Counted from the stretch's first letter, positions 38,604 to 47,151 are shown. The stretch is DNA of 64,000 nucleotides from Caldanaerovirga acetigignens (GCF_900142995.1 NZ_FRCR01000002.1:124001-188000); one strand, 5' to 3'. Made by a program: numbers and translations. The notes: a model not told the origin generated them from the letters alone.

Positions 38604-39387
38604 AAGCCTTTATGAAGTTTTCCAGAAGGTCGAAACGCCGTAAGGGGTTGAATCCCTGGTATTGTTTTGAGCCAAGGGTGCGGGTCCTGGGCTTCCCTTC
38701 AAAATAATTCATGGCTTCGATTATATCGCCGATAATCGTATCGGCGATTTTTTTTGCATGAAAAAAACCCCGTTCTTTCGAACCGAGCGCCCTGCTTTGG
38801 ATGGTTACGGGGGCTTCTATGCCCAGGGAGTTTTTTACGGCAAGAGCCGATATCACAGGAGGGACTGCGAAATCCCTTATGTCGGCCAGATTCATGAGAT
38901 TTCTTGAGACAGCGCATGGTCCGTGGGAGGGGATGGCGACATTGATTTTTTCATAAATACCGAGGCGCGTATTAAAAAGCTTTCGGAAACAGTAAAGCTC
39001 CATTGCTATTTTGTTTTCCCGAATTTTGTCAGGAATGCAGAGCGTGAGGGCCAGGTCCGCATTCTTTGAAAGGATTGATTTGGCGAGTTGATTGATCACC
39101 GGGGCAAGGTCGCCTGTCATATCGCCGTCGACGAAAATCACACAGTCGGCGTTATTTTTGAGGGCGTAGAAGACGCCGACTGCCCTGGGGATGTCATATC
39201 CTAAAGGTTCTTCGAAAATTAATAAATCCACGGTGGGGATGTTTTTTTCTTTAATTTCTTGCAGCGTTCCATCACTGCTGCCGTTTAGGACGACCAAAAT
39301 CCGGTCTACCGGCGCCTTTGACAAGGTTTCCAAAACTTTTGAAATTCTTCCCTTTTCATCCTTAGCAGGCACCACCGCTATATTCAA
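38596..39387 (-). CDS. Glycosyltransferase, family 2
   Basis: 263 residues of the GT-A fold. VVPAKDEKGRISKVLETL near the N-terminus is followed by LVVLNGSSDGTLQEI near residue 30 and the metal-binding DxD-type CVIFVDGDMTGD near 85. The C-terminal third is helical. It probably transfers a sugar from a nucleotide donor in the cytoplasm. The acceptor is unknown: no carbohydrate cluster surrounds it. It starts with TTG 39387 behind GGGTGGTGAG and is divergent from yabG, so a shared regulatory region of about 105 bases separates them. Confidence 0.82.
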   Translation of the reverse strand: MNIAVVPAKDEKGRISKVLETLSKAPVDRILVVLNGSSDGTLQEIKEKNIPTVDLLIFEEPLGYDIPRAVGVFYALKNNADCVIFVDGDMTGDLAPVINQLAKSILSKNADLALTLCIPDKIRENKIAMELYCFRKLFNTRLGIYEKINVAIPSHGPCAVSRNLMNLADIRDFAVPPVISALAVKNSLGIEAPVTIQSRALGSKERGFFHAKKIADTIIGDIIEAMNYFEGKPRTRTLGSKQYQGFNPLRRFDLLENFIKAFT

Positions 39388-39492
39388 TATTGCTCACCAC
39401 CCTTGTCGTTAACACGGCTGTTTCTCTTAACATATTATGTATTAGCAGCTCAAAGATTTCATCGGGGCAGTCGAAAAGAGGTGGAAAGCCGA

Positions 39493-40344
39493 ATGGTGAG
39501 GGTAGGGGATGTGGTGGCTAGGATTTCCTACGGGAAAGATGTGTTTTTTAAGGTGATCGAAATAAGAGAGGAGAAAAAAATCGCCGTATTGAAAGGTATA
39601 AACGTCAGGATAATTGCCGATGCCCCTTTCGATGACCTCGTTCATCCCTCCCCGGCGGAAGTGCGTGAGTACAGAAAGGAGTATATTAAAAAGGCAAATG
39701 AATGCATGGAGAGAATTTTTTACCGCCGGGAACTGGAGATCAGCAGATTAAATCGGGGAAATTCTGAAGAAAACGATTTTTTTTATATACCTGGGAGAGT
39801 GCTCCATGTGGACGGTGACCAGGACTATCTGGAATTTTGCCTTTCCACTTACAAACAACTGGAAATAGAAGCCTACGGCGTGAATCTGGCTGAAAAAGAC
39901 CAGCCCAAAAAAATAAAAGAGCTGGTGATGGAGTACAATCCCGATATCCTGGTGATAACGGGTCACGACGGCCTTTTGAAAAACAGGAGCGATTTTAAAA
40001 ACGTGGATGCCTACAGGAATTCTAAATATTTCATAGAGACCGTCAGGGAGGTCAGGAGATATCAGCCTTCGCTGGACGATCTGGTGATTTTCGCCGGTGC
40101 CTGCCAATCCCACTACGAAGAGCTCATAAAAGCGGGGGCCAATTTTGCAAGTTCCCCTCACCGGGTATTTATTCACGCCCTTGACCCCGTTTTTGTAATC
40201 GAAAAAATAGCGTATACGCCTTTCGACCAGGTCGTCTCGGTACAGGATGTGATAGATGCCACCATAACAGGTATTAAAGGCATAGGAGGGGTCAAGACGA
40301 GGGGTAAACTGAGGCAAGGATTGCCCCGTTCTCCTTACGAATAA
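39493..40344 (+). CDS. yabG: Sporulation protease YabG
   Basis: About 283 residues. It starts MVRVGDVVARISYGKDVFFKVI, and has YIPGRVLHVDGDQDYLEFCLSTYK near 97 and the active segment DILVITGHDGLLKNRSDFKN near 145, with VIFAGACQSHYEELIKAGANFASSP near 200, matching YabG. It is a cysteine-type protease that trims spore coat and cortex proteins in B. subtilis and C. difficile, made late in the mother cell. ATG 39493 is preceded by GAGGTGG. A CATATTAT element at about 39431 could be a sporulation-sigma -10, but this is weak. Its presence suggests that the organism forms or once formed spores. Confidence 0.92.
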   Translation: MVRVGDVVARISYGKDVFFKVIEIREEKKIAVLKGINVRIIADAPFDDLVHPSPAEVREYRKEYIKKANECMERIFYRRELEISRLNRGNSEENDFFYIPGRVLHVDGDQDYLEFCLSTYKQLEIEAYGVNLAEKDQPKKIKELVMEYNPDILVITGHDGLLKNRSDFKNVDAYRNSKYFIETVREVRRYQPSLDDLVIFAGACQSHYEELIKAGANFASSPHRVFIHALDPVFVIEKIAYTPFDQVVSVQDVIDATITGIKGIGGVKTRGKLRQGLPRSPYE

Positions 40345-40360
40345 CGAGGTGGTGCGCATT

Positions 40361-41797
40361 ATGGAAGGAGAAGAAATAAATGTAAAGATTAAAATGTTCG
40401 ATGTCGTGGGAAAAAAAGAAAATGTACTCGATATGGAAAAGTACGTGGAAGGTGCCGTCGCCTTTGCCATGCCGGCGGAATTTCCTTTAGAAGCCTTAAA
40501 AGCTCAGGCGGTGTGCTCGAGGACTATAGCGGTAAGAAGGATGACTGTTTTCGGCGGCAGCGGATGCCGCAGGCACCCCGGCTTTGAAGTCTGCACCGAC
40601 CCGGAGCATTGCCAGGGTTTTTTAGATGAAGAAGAAAGAAGAATACTCTGGGGTGCGAGGTTTGAGGAGTACAGCAGTAAAGTCAAAGAGGCAGTCATGG
40701 ATACTGCAGGTATTATCCTGACTTATAACGGCAAGCCCATCGAGGCCGTGTATCACCGGGCGTGCGGGGGGAGTACCGAGGATTCGGAAAACGTCTGGGG
40801 CAACAGTGTAAGCTATCTGAGAAGGGTGGAGTGCGATTATTGCAAGAATTCCGCCGAATGGCGCACAGTAAGAACTTTTTCTGAGAAGCAGCTCAAAAAT
40901 AAACTTGGCATAGCTTTAGATGAAGCCAGGTTCGATAAAAGTCGGGTTCCTGGCATCATAGATAATGTTCAAAGCACAAAGTCTGGAAGAATTAGGAAGA
41001 TAAAAATAGGAGATATGGTCTTCGACGGTGCCGATGTCAAAAGATTATTGGGATTTAATTCTACAAAGATAAGTTGGAAAATTTCGGCAATAACTTTCGA
41101 GGTTATGGGGAAGGGCCATGGGCTGGGTATGTGTCAGCACGGGGCACGTACTATGGCACTTATGGGTTTTCCATTGGATGAAATTTTAAAGTTCTACTTT
41201 ACCGGCGTTGAATTATCGGAATTGAAAGCGCCTACTGTGGCAAAACCCCTTTTCGGCAAAATAATAGCTATTGATCCAGGGAGAGGAGGAGATGCCAACC
41301 ACTGCGGGCCGATGGGATTGTCTGAAGGGTACGTAAACTTAGAGATAGCAAGAAGTCTCGAATCATTGTTAAAAAAGGAAGGAGCCCGGGTGGTGATGAC
41401 CAGAGATAAAAACGAATACAAGAGTCTCCACGAGAGGGCTAGAGTAATAAACGATAGCAATGCGGATATTGCTGTAATCATCCATCAAAATTGTTGGGAG
41501 GACGAAAAATCCGGCGGCACAGAACTATTCTATTTGCCTGGAGACGAAAAGGGCAGGAGGCTTTCGCTTTGTATTCATAAGGAACTTATTTCAGAATTGA
41601 AGCTGAAGGATTTAGGAGTGAAAGAAGCGGACCTTTATCTCTTGAGGGAAACCCGAATACCTTCGACGTTGATTAACGTTGCATGTTTGAGCAATCCGGA
41701 AGAAGAGAGATTGCTCTCAGAGAGAGAATTTAGAGAAAGGGCGGCTTATGCTATATTAACCGGAATAATAGCGTATTATCAGGGCCATTTTAGTTAA
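40361..41797 (+). CDS. SpoIID - amidase_3 fusion with altered active sites
   Basis: 478 residues. About 20-290 is a SpoIID/LytB domain (AFAMPAEFPLEALKAQAVCS, then YHRACGGSTEDSENVWG and GKGHGLGMCQHGA). About 298-478 is an amidase_3 domain (IIAIDPGRGGDANHCGP to CLSNPEEERLL). Normal SpoIID cuts glycan strands and normal amidase_3 removes stem peptides. Here the usual catalytic Glu in EMP is Ala (A36), the first zinc His (DPGHGG) is Arg (R308), and the catalytic Glu before the final LSNP is Asn (N439). E322 and H375 keep the other zinc positions. There is no signal peptide or membrane helix. ATG 40361 follows GAGGTGGTG, 16 bases after yabG. A scaffold or regulatory role is inference. Confidence 0.85.
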   Translation: MEGEEINVKIKMFDVVGKKENVLDMEKYVEGAVAFAMPAEFPLEALKAQAVCSRTIAVRRMTVFGGSGCRRHPGFEVCTDPEHCQGFLDEEERRILWGARFEEYSSKVKEAVMDTAGIILTYNGKPIEAVYHRACGGSTEDSENVWGNSVSYLRRVECDYCKNSAEWRTVRTFSEKQLKNKLGIALDEARFDKSRVPGIIDNVQSTKSGRIRKIKIGDMVFDGADVKRLLGFNSTKISWKISAITFEVMGKGHGLGMCQHGARTMALMGFPLDEILKFYFTGVELSELKAPTVAKPLFGKIIAIDPGRGGDANHCGPMGLSEGYVNLEIARSLESLLKKEGARVVMTRDKNEYKSLHERARVINDSNADIAVIIHQNCWEDEKSGGTELFYLPGDEKGRRLSLCIHKELISELKLKDLGVKEADLYLLRETRIPSTLINVACLSNPEEERLLSEREFRERAAYAILTGIIAYYQGHFS

Positions 41798-41864
41798 AAG
41801 GCCTTATTTTTTTGCAATAAAACAGTTGACAAAAGACATAATGGCTGCTAAAATATTATAATAT

Positions 41865-41893
41865 TTGACATCACGGGAAATTAATGATATAAT
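41865..41893 (+). promoter_or_regulatory. Consensus sigma-A promoter of veg
   Basis: TTGACA (41865-41870), 17-base spacer and TATAAT (41888-41893), a perfect match. A further TTGACA lies 40 bases upstream without its own -10. B. subtilis veg is also known for a very strong promoter. Confidence 0.9.
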
Positions 41894-41929
41894 TTATTAC
41901 GTATTTTGTATTTTTGTGAGGTGAGGTTT

Positions 41930-42190
41930 ATGGCCACCGAGAACACTCTCCTCAAAATAAAAAAGAGCATTGAGCCTTATGTCGGGAAGAGGGTCAAGAT
42001 TAAAGCTAATCGGGGGCGAAAGAAGATTTTCGAACAGGAAGGTATATTGGAAAAGGTATATCCAAGCATCTTTGTTGTGAGAGTTGAGGATGCGCCAGAT
42101 TCAATAAGGCGCATATCGTATAGCTATTCGGACATCCTTACCGAAACCGTCCAGCTTATGCCCTGTTTGAAAGAAAAAAGTGCCAATTAG
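41930..42190 (+). CDS. veg: Veg protein (DUF1021)
   Basis: 86 residues. NTLLKIKKSIEPYVGKRVKIKANRGRKKIFEQEGILEKVYPSIFVV is the Veg core, with the conserved GxRVxxKANxGRKKxxExxGxL pattern; SYSYSDILTETVQL closes it. Veg is a small Sm-like-fold protein highly expressed in B. subtilis and reported to affect biofilm formation and germination; its mechanism is not settled. ATG 41930 follows GTGAGGTGAGG. It is monocistronic, with a perfect promoter and its own terminator. The yabG-veg order is conserved. Confidence 0.95.
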   Translation: MATENTLLKIKKSIEPYVGKRVKIKANRGRKKIFEQEGILEKVYPSIFVVRVEDAPDSIRRISYSYSDILTETVQLMPCLKEKSAN

Positions 42191-42212
42191 TCCTTAAAAG
42201 GACTTTTTTTTT
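42187..42212 (+). terminator. Rho-independent terminator after veg
   Basis: AGTCC-TTAA-AAGGACT stem overlapping the veg stop, followed by nine T residues. Confidence 0.88.
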
Positions 42213-42287
42213 AAATTTAAAACAAAACCTCCCTTTGCTGAATAATTATATACTAAACTGGCCTTTTACCGGCAAAGGGGGGTCTTT

Positions 42288-43295
42288 GTGTTACGGGCTG
42301 AAAGAGTGCTCAGGCGCTATGAAAAAAAGCTTTTTTCGATAGAAAATGTAGTGGGGACTGGCTTGGGCTACAAGATAGTAGAGGGTAGGACTACTAACGA
42401 GCCTGCTGTCATCGTCCTCGTTAAGAAGAAAAAACCTGAAAGAGAGTTGCCGAGAAGCCAAATTTTGCCCAAAAAACTCGAAAATGTGATGACCGACGTG
42501 ATAGAAGTGGGCGAGGTGAGATTTCTCGATGTCAGGACGCAAAAAACAAGACCGGCTATGCCTGGTGTGAGCATAGGGCATTATAAAGTTACAGCAGGAA
42601 CTTTTGGCGCGGTGGTCAAAGATGAAGCAACGGGGGAGCCTCTAATATTGTCAAACAATCACGTGCTTGCCAATGCTACAAATGGCAGAGACGGCAGGGC
42701 CTCCATAGGAGACCCCATACTGCAGCCCGGCCCTTATGACGGTGGGGGGGCGGAGGACGTCATAGCCCACCTTTACAGGTTTGTTCCAGTTGAGAAGGAT
42801 TTAGCTCCCAGCAGGTGCTCCGTAGCAAAAAGGGGTGAAAATTTTATAAATTTTTTTCTAAAGTTCCTGAAACCGGACTATAAGGTGGCATTCCTGAAAC
42901 AAAAACCAGCGTATAATTTTGTAGATGCTGCGGTAGCAAAACCTGTAGATCCCGACTACGTCAAAGCCGAAATTATGGAGCTAGGCGAGATCAAAGGCTT
43001 AGCAGAGCCCAGCATAGGAATGACTTTAATAAAAAGCGGCCGTACCAGCGGCGTATCAAAGAGCGAGATAAGAGCTCTTAGTGTGAGGATAAGGGTGATT
43101 ATGAGCCCGGGAGAAGAAGCTACCTTCCATGACCAGTTGCTTGCGGGTCCGATGGCACAACCGGGTGACAGTGGTTCGCTTGTGGTAAATGAAAAGATGG
43201 AAGCGGTAGGGCTGCTTTTTGCTGGATCTGAGGTGGCTACCTTGATCAATCCAATATCGCTGGTGCTTAAGCTCTTGGGAGTCAAATTTTATTAA
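42288..43295 (+). CDS. Trypsin-like serine protease-fold protein (Nal1-like)
   Basis: 335 residues. A triad can be read: H125 in LSNNHVLAN, D213 in NFVDAAVAKP, and S295 in AQPGDSGSLVVN. The spacing fits the trypsin fold. The N-terminal 100 residues (VVGTGLGYKIVEGRTTNEPAVIVLV) form a beta-rich entry domain. There is no signal peptide, so it is cytoplasmic or released by lysis, for example from a mother cell. Similar unnamed proteins occur in clostridia. It starts with a GTG after GGGGGG and ends before a hairpin at 43361. The substrate is unknown; it lies among sporulation-type genes. Confidence 0.78.
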   Translation: MLRAERVLRRYEKKLFSIENVVGTGLGYKIVEGRTTNEPAVIVLVKKKKPERELPRSQILPKKLENVMTDVIEVGEVRFLDVRTQKTRPAMPGVSIGHYKVTAGTFGAVVKDEATGEPLILSNNHVLANATNGRDGRASIGDPILQPGPYDGGGAEDVIAHLYRFVPVEKDLAPSRCSVAKRGENFINFFLKFLKPDYKVAFLKQKPAYNFVDAAVAKPVDPDYVKAEIMELGEIKGLAEPSIGMTLIKSGRTSGVSKSEIRALSVRIRVIMSPGEEATFHDQLLAGPMAQPGDSGSLVVNEKMEAVGLLFAGSEVATLINPISLVLKLLGVKFY

Positions 43296-43360
43296 AATAT
43301 GCCATTGAAGGGTATACAACCCATTGGCAGGATATTCGGCGACGAAGCGATTTTTGATGA

Positions 43361-43395
43361 ATAAGGGGATAGACATTCCCCTTATCCTGTTTTTA
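43361..43395 (+). terminator. Rho-independent terminator after the protease gene
   Basis: ATAAGGGGA (43361-43369) and TCCCCTTAT (43377-43385) form a 9-bp perfect stem, followed by CCTGTTTTTA. Confidence 0.82.
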
Positions 43396-43472
43396 TGGAG
43401 ATATCGGCGGATTGTTCAATAAAAGATAAAAAGATATAATAGATGAGAAATCCGGCTTGGGAGGCGGTAAGA

Positions 43473-44135
43473 ATGAAAAAAACTCTGAAATATTTTGCAG
43501 CGCTTATTTTGATCGTCTTTCTTGCAGTGCTTCCTGCAGTAGCCTTTGCTTCTGGATGGGTAAACCTTAAGGTAACCTATAACGGCACCGTAAAGGTTTT
43601 TCGCATTCCGATCGAAAGCGTGTTAAAGAGCGGAAAATATATGTTCACATTAAATGTTTCGAAGTTTTTCGAACTAAAGCCTCAAAACCAATCCAATACA
43701 CAGGACAGCAAACCGAACGATAAGCAGGAAACTACCCAAGTCCAGGGTCTAACGGCCGATGAAAAACAAATGCTGGATTTAGTAAACGCCGAAAGAACTA
43801 AAGCGGGATTAAAGCCCCTTCAAATTGACATGAGATTGGTGGAACTTGCAAGAAAGAAAAGCAAGGACATGATTCTGAACAATTACTTCGGCCACACATC
43901 CCCTGTCTACGGAACGCCGTTTGATATGATGAAGTCAGCGGGCATAACTTACAAATACGCGGGGGAAAACTTGGCAGGAGCTCCTAACGTCTTTAAAGCC
44001 CATGAGGGTTTGATGAACAGTCCGGGCCACCGGGCCAATATCTTGAGTCCCAACTATAACCGCATTGGCATAGGGGTCGTTGAAGGCGGGCCGTACGGAA
44101 AAATGTTCACTCAGCTTTTTATAGGAACAGAATAA
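43473..44135 (+). CDS. Secreted CAP-domain (YkwD-like) protein
   Basis: 220 residues. Residues 1-26 form a signal peptide (MKKTLKYFAAL, hydrophobic run, AFA-SG cleavage site). A short region (27-70) rich in beta structure and a Gln/Asn/Lys linker (about 70-95) lead to a CAP domain with NAERTKAGLKPLQID, KSKDMILNNYFGHTSP, YAGENLAGAPN and MNSPGHRANILSPNYNRIGIGV. The two His and two Glu of the CAP cavity are present. The related SpoIID-era protein YkwD and SafA-linked CAP proteins occur in spores of Bacillus and clostridia, but a precise role here is unknown. ATG 43473 follows GGGAGGCGG. Confidence 0.88.
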   Translation: MKKTLKYFAALILIVFLAVLPAVAFASGWVNLKVTYNGTVKVFRIPIESVLKSGKYMFTLNVSKFFELKPQNQSNTQDSKPNDKQETTQVQGLTADEKQMLDLVNAERTKAGLKPLQIDMRLVELARKKSKDMILNNYFGHTSPVYGTPFDMMKSAGITYKYAGENLAGAPNVFKAHEGLMNSPGHRANILSPNYNRIGIGVVEGGPYGKMFTQLFIGTE

Positions 44136-44159
44136 AGTTTTTCACAGGTGTGTATTTCC

Positions 44160-44179
44160 TGTGGATAACATGTGGATAT
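44160..44179 (-). promoter_or_regulatory. Pair of DnaA-box sequences, 11-bp spacing
   Basis: TGTGGATAA (44160-44168, the reverse complement of a perfect DnaA box TTATCCACA) is followed exactly 11 bases on by TGTGGATAT (44171-44179). It lies between the CAP gene stop and its terminator. Orientation is opposite to the pair at 16351-16370. Confidence 0.55.
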
Positions 44180-44201
44180 TGTGAGTAATTTTTTAGATTT
44201 T

Positions 44202-44235
44202 AACCCGCAGAAAAATTAGGCGGGTTTTTTTATTT
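44202..44235 (+). terminator. Rho-independent terminator after the CAP-protein gene
   Basis: AACCCGC (44202-44208) and GCGGGTT (44220-44226) form a 7-bp stem followed by a T-run. Confidence 0.8.
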
Positions 44236-44318
44236 TCACATTTTCTTTTTAAATTCATATACTGTTATTGCCCCGGAATGGGGAAGGGTTTTTAAACTTG
44301 TTTAAAGAGGTGGGGTTC

Positions 44319-44543
44319 GTGGCGTTTTTCTCGTTGGCTGTGGTTCTCGGCATTTTTATTGTGGTAATCTACCTGTATTACAGGGAAAATTTAATATCGA
44401 AAGATTGTGGGAGAAAACATTCTAATGACGAATTGCAATATCCTATTCCCAAGTTTCCGCAAGATGAAATAATAGACCTTCCGAAAACTCCGCAGCGAAA
44501 GGGTGAAACAAAGAATGATGATATTGAAAATTTACTCCAATAA
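44319..44543 (+). CDS. Small single-pass membrane protein, unknown
   Basis: About 74 residues. Residues 2-22 form one membrane helix (AFFSLAVVLGIFIVVIYLYY), followed by a polar cytoplasmic or exported tail rich in Lys, Asp and Pro (about 25-74). I recognise no family. A ribosome site AGAGGTGGGG (44304-44313) is five bases before GTG 44319; a TTG at 44298 is an alternative start. It lies between two terminators and upstream of the SPOCS-LysM gene. It is short but the hydrophobic pattern and ribosome site support expression. Confidence 0.55.
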   Translation: MAFFSLAVVLGIFIVVIYLYYRENLISKDCGRKHSNDELQYPIPKFPQDEIIDLPKTPQRKGETKNDDIENLLQ

Positions 44544-44657
44544 TATCACGTTTTTAAAGACGGGTGTCGAGGGATGTCCGTCTTTGTTTTTCGGTGGAAC
44601 ATATTTCTCCGGCCTTACATATATATTATTAGAGGTTTTACAAAAGGAGGGGAGTCT

Positions 44658-46277
44658 ATGGGAGTAAGATTAGATAAACAATTGGTTAAAGTAGATCAGG
44701 TGGTCGGAGAAGATAAAGTGCAGGCTATCGTAGAAGGTTCGATAATGCTTCCTTACGGCAAGCCAGATATAGAAAAGGTGCTGTCGGTAGAAGCAAAAGT
44801 GAATACGGAGAACCTGGATGTAAACGTCATAGACGACAAAGTTGTAATAGAAGGCTATGTTGACGTTGAAGCGCTTTATGTCGGAAAAGTTCCTGCCGAA
44901 TCCCAGCCGGTCCATTTTGTAGAAGGGAATGTGGATTTCAGTGTTTTTGCTAAAATTCCAGGTGCCAGGAAAAACATGGACGTCAAGGTAAAAGGCCGGG
45001 TAGAACACGTGCAGTTTTTCCAAAATAACACAAGGCCCCGTGAAATCGAAGTGAGGATTATTGTGGAATTTTTCGTGAAAGTAACAAAGAGGGTACAGCT
45101 TGAGATAGTGGTTGGTGCCACGGGGCCTGCGGACCTCCAGGTATTAAAAGAAAGCATACGGATTGACCACGTAGTTGGCGAAGGGAGGGCGCAGAAGGTA
45201 GTAAAGAGCGAAGTCGACGTGCCGCCCAAAAAACCGGACATCCTCGAGATATTAAAGGCCGAAGGTAAAGTCAGGACCACGGAGACGAAGGCGCTTGACA
45301 ACAAGGTTGTAATAGAGGGCGTTTTAGAGATTGATATCCTTTATGTAGGTGATGTCCGCGAAGGCCTTCCCCAGCAGCCGGTGCATTTTATGGAAGCCGA
45401 AATACCGTTCACAGAGTTCGTAGAAGTGCCGGATTGCAGGCATGACATGTCTAAAACAGTAAAAGTAAGCGTAGAACACATAAGAGCCCGAAAAAAGGAT
45501 GAAAGAAGCATTACGGTGGAAGCTGTCCTTGATATAAAAGCAAAAGTTTTAGAGCCCAAGACCATAGAAGTGGTGGAAGACCTTTTCAGCCCGTCTCAAA
45601 GGCTTGATGTGAAAAAGACAAAAGTTAAAGTAGATAAAGTTATCGGTGAAGGAGAAAATCAGATAGTCGTTAAAGAAACCTTTAAAGTGCCTGTGGAAAA
45701 ACCGCCCATTGAGCAAATTTTCAAAACTGAAGCCAGAGTGAAAGTCACAGAAACCCAAATCATTGAGGATAAAGTCGTGGTCGAAGGTGTGCTGAAACTG
45801 GAAACGCTGTATGTAGCCGAAGCACCGTACTGTTCCCCCCAACAGCCGGTTCATTTTGTTGAAAATGAAACCCCATTTACAATTTTTGTGGAAATTCCCG
45901 GAGCAAGAGAAGACATGGCGCTTGATTACGAAGTGGAGGTAGAGCATGTTTCTTCCAAAGTTGACCCAAATGACTCTCGCAGGTATGAGGTAAGGGTAGT
46001 ATTGAAGCTCGTGGCGAAGGTTACCAGAATGGTGCAGATGGATGTGGTCGTCGACGTGGAAGAAGCGGCAGAAGAGGAGAAAAAAGGAGAGAAAAAAGAG
46101 TATAAAGACGATAAACCTTACATGACAATATACATCGTGCAAAAGGGCGATACTCTGTGGAAAATAGCAAAACGATACAACGTCACTTTAGACGCAATAA
46201 TAAAGGCGAACAACATCGCAAATCCCGATTTGATATACCCCGGACAAAAGTTAATCATCCCGAGACAGATGCATTAA
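44658..46277 (+). CDS. Triple SPOCS-domain protein with C-terminal LysM (spore coat/cortex type)
   Basis: 539 residues. Three tandem SPOCS (DUF3794) repeats of about 165 residues each recur with VGEDKVQAIVEG / VGEGRAQKVVKS / IGEGENQIVVKE and the shared FMEAEIPFTEFVEVP-type stretch. A LysM domain closes the protein (YIVQKGDTLWKIAKRYNVTL, about 492-537). LysM binds peptidoglycan, and SPOCS modules occur in spore coat morphogenesis proteins of the SafA/SpoVID kind. An acidic linker (EEAAEEEKKGEKKEYKDD) joins the parts. There is no signal peptide, as in spore proteins made in the mother cell. ATG 44658 follows AAAGGAGGGG. A terminator follows. Confidence 0.9.
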   Translation: MGVRLDKQLVKVDQVVGEDKVQAIVEGSIMLPYGKPDIEKVLSVEAKVNTENLDVNVIDDKVVIEGYVDVEALYVGKVPAESQPVHFVEGNVDFSVFAKIPGARKNMDVKVKGRVEHVQFFQNNTRPREIEVRIIVEFFVKVTKRVQLEIVVGATGPADLQVLKESIRIDHVVGEGRAQKVVKSEVDVPPKKPDILEILKAEGKVRTTETKALDNKVVIEGVLEIDILYVGDVREGLPQQPVHFMEAEIPFTEFVEVPDCRHDMSKTVKVSVEHIRARKKDERSITVEAVLDIKAKVLEPKTIEVVEDLFSPSQRLDVKKTKVKVDKVIGEGENQIVVKETFKVPVEKPPIEQIFKTEARVKVTETQIIEDKVVVEGVLKLETLYVAEAPYCSPQQPVHFVENETPFTIFVEIPGAREDMALDYEVEVEHVSSKVDPNDSRRYEVRVVLKLVAKVTRMVQMDVVVDVEEAAEEEKKGEKKEYKDDKPYMTIYIVQKGDTLWKIAKRYNVTLDAIIKANNIANPDLIYPGQKLIIPRQMH

Positions 46278-46283
46278 AAAATT

Positions 46284-46316
46284 CCCGCAGAATGCGGGAT
46301 TTTTATTATTTTTTTT
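46284..46316 (+). terminator. Rho-independent terminator after the SPOCS-LysM gene
   Basis: CCCGC-AGAAT-GCGGG stem with A/T-rich flanks and a long T-rich run. Confidence 0.78.
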
Positions 46317-46344
46317 GGGGGAAAATAACGCCGGGGTGATTTTT

Positions 46345-47151
46345 TTGGGAGAAAAAGTCAGGGGATATTTAATGGTAATAGGAGGAGCAGAAGACCATAG
46401 CGGGGACAAAAAGATATTAAAAAAGTTTGCCGAAATTTCTGGGCAAGGCAAGGCAAACGTTACTGTGATTACCGTTGCATCCCAGGACCATCAAGAGGTC
46501 GGGGAAATGTACGTCGAGATTTTTTCTGGGATAGGTGTAGGGCATATAGAAACCCTCGATATCAAAAGCCGGAGCGATGCCAACAAGGAATCGGTTGCAG
46601 AGCGCATCGCGAGTTCCACGGGGATATTCTTTACGGGCGGAGACCAACTACGTATAACCAGCGTTCTTGGAGGCACTAAAGCCCATTATGCGCTCGAAAG
46701 AGCATACAGACAGGGTGTAATTATTGCGGGGACCAGCGCAGGGGCTGCTGCCATGAGCGATACTATGATAATAGGGGGAGAAGGAGACGAGGCGCCTAAA
46801 GGAAACATTGTCAGCATGGCGCCAGGCCTTGGGCTGTTGGAAGAGGTGGTAATTGACCAGCATTTTGCTCAGAGAGGGAGGATGGCCCGCCTTTTAATGG
46901 CTGTTGCCCAAAACCCATTTATTTTAGGGGTTGGTATAGACGAGGACACGGCGATCGTTGTCCACCCGGATGGTAATTTTTGGGTGATAGGCTCTAATAC
47001 CGTAACCGTATTGGATGGAAATTGCATAAGCTTTACGAATGTTTCGGAGCTCGGGCCGGGTGAACCTCTTGCCGTATGCAATATTGCAATACACGTCCTG
47101 TCACCTGGATTGGGTTTTGATATGAAAAAGAGAAGGCCTCTATTTGAATGA
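46345..47151 (+). CDS. cphB: Cyanophycinase
   Basis: 268 residues, S51 serine peptidase fold. The start of the core is LMVIGGAEDHSGDKKIL, the FFTGGDQLRITSVLGGT block is near residue 93, and the nucleophile is S131 in IAGTSAGAAAMS. The histidine region ViDQHFAQRGRMARL is near 172. It cuts the Asp-Arg polymer cyanophycin to dipeptides. TTG 46345 follows GGGGTGA. It pairs with the synthetase 82 bases downstream, so one unit can make and degrade the reserve. Confidence 0.94.
   Translation: MGEKVRGYLMVIGGAEDHSGDKKILKKFAEISGQGKANVTVITVASQDHQEVGEMYVEIFSGIGVGHIETLDIKSRSDANKESVAERIASSTGIFFTGGDQLRITSVLGGTKAHYALERAYRQGVIIAGTSAGAAAMSDTMIIGGEGDEAPKGNIVSMAPGLGLLEEVVIDQHFAQRGRMARLLMAVAQNPFILGVGIDEDTAIVVHPDGNFWVIGSNTVTVLDGNCISFTNVSELGPGEPLAVCNIAIHVLSPGLGFDMKKRRPLFE

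Noticed and set aside
41825..41830. Extra TTGACA before veg as a second promoter.
   Set aside because: The nearest -10-like sequence is 22 bases away; the perfect promoter at 41865 explains veg.
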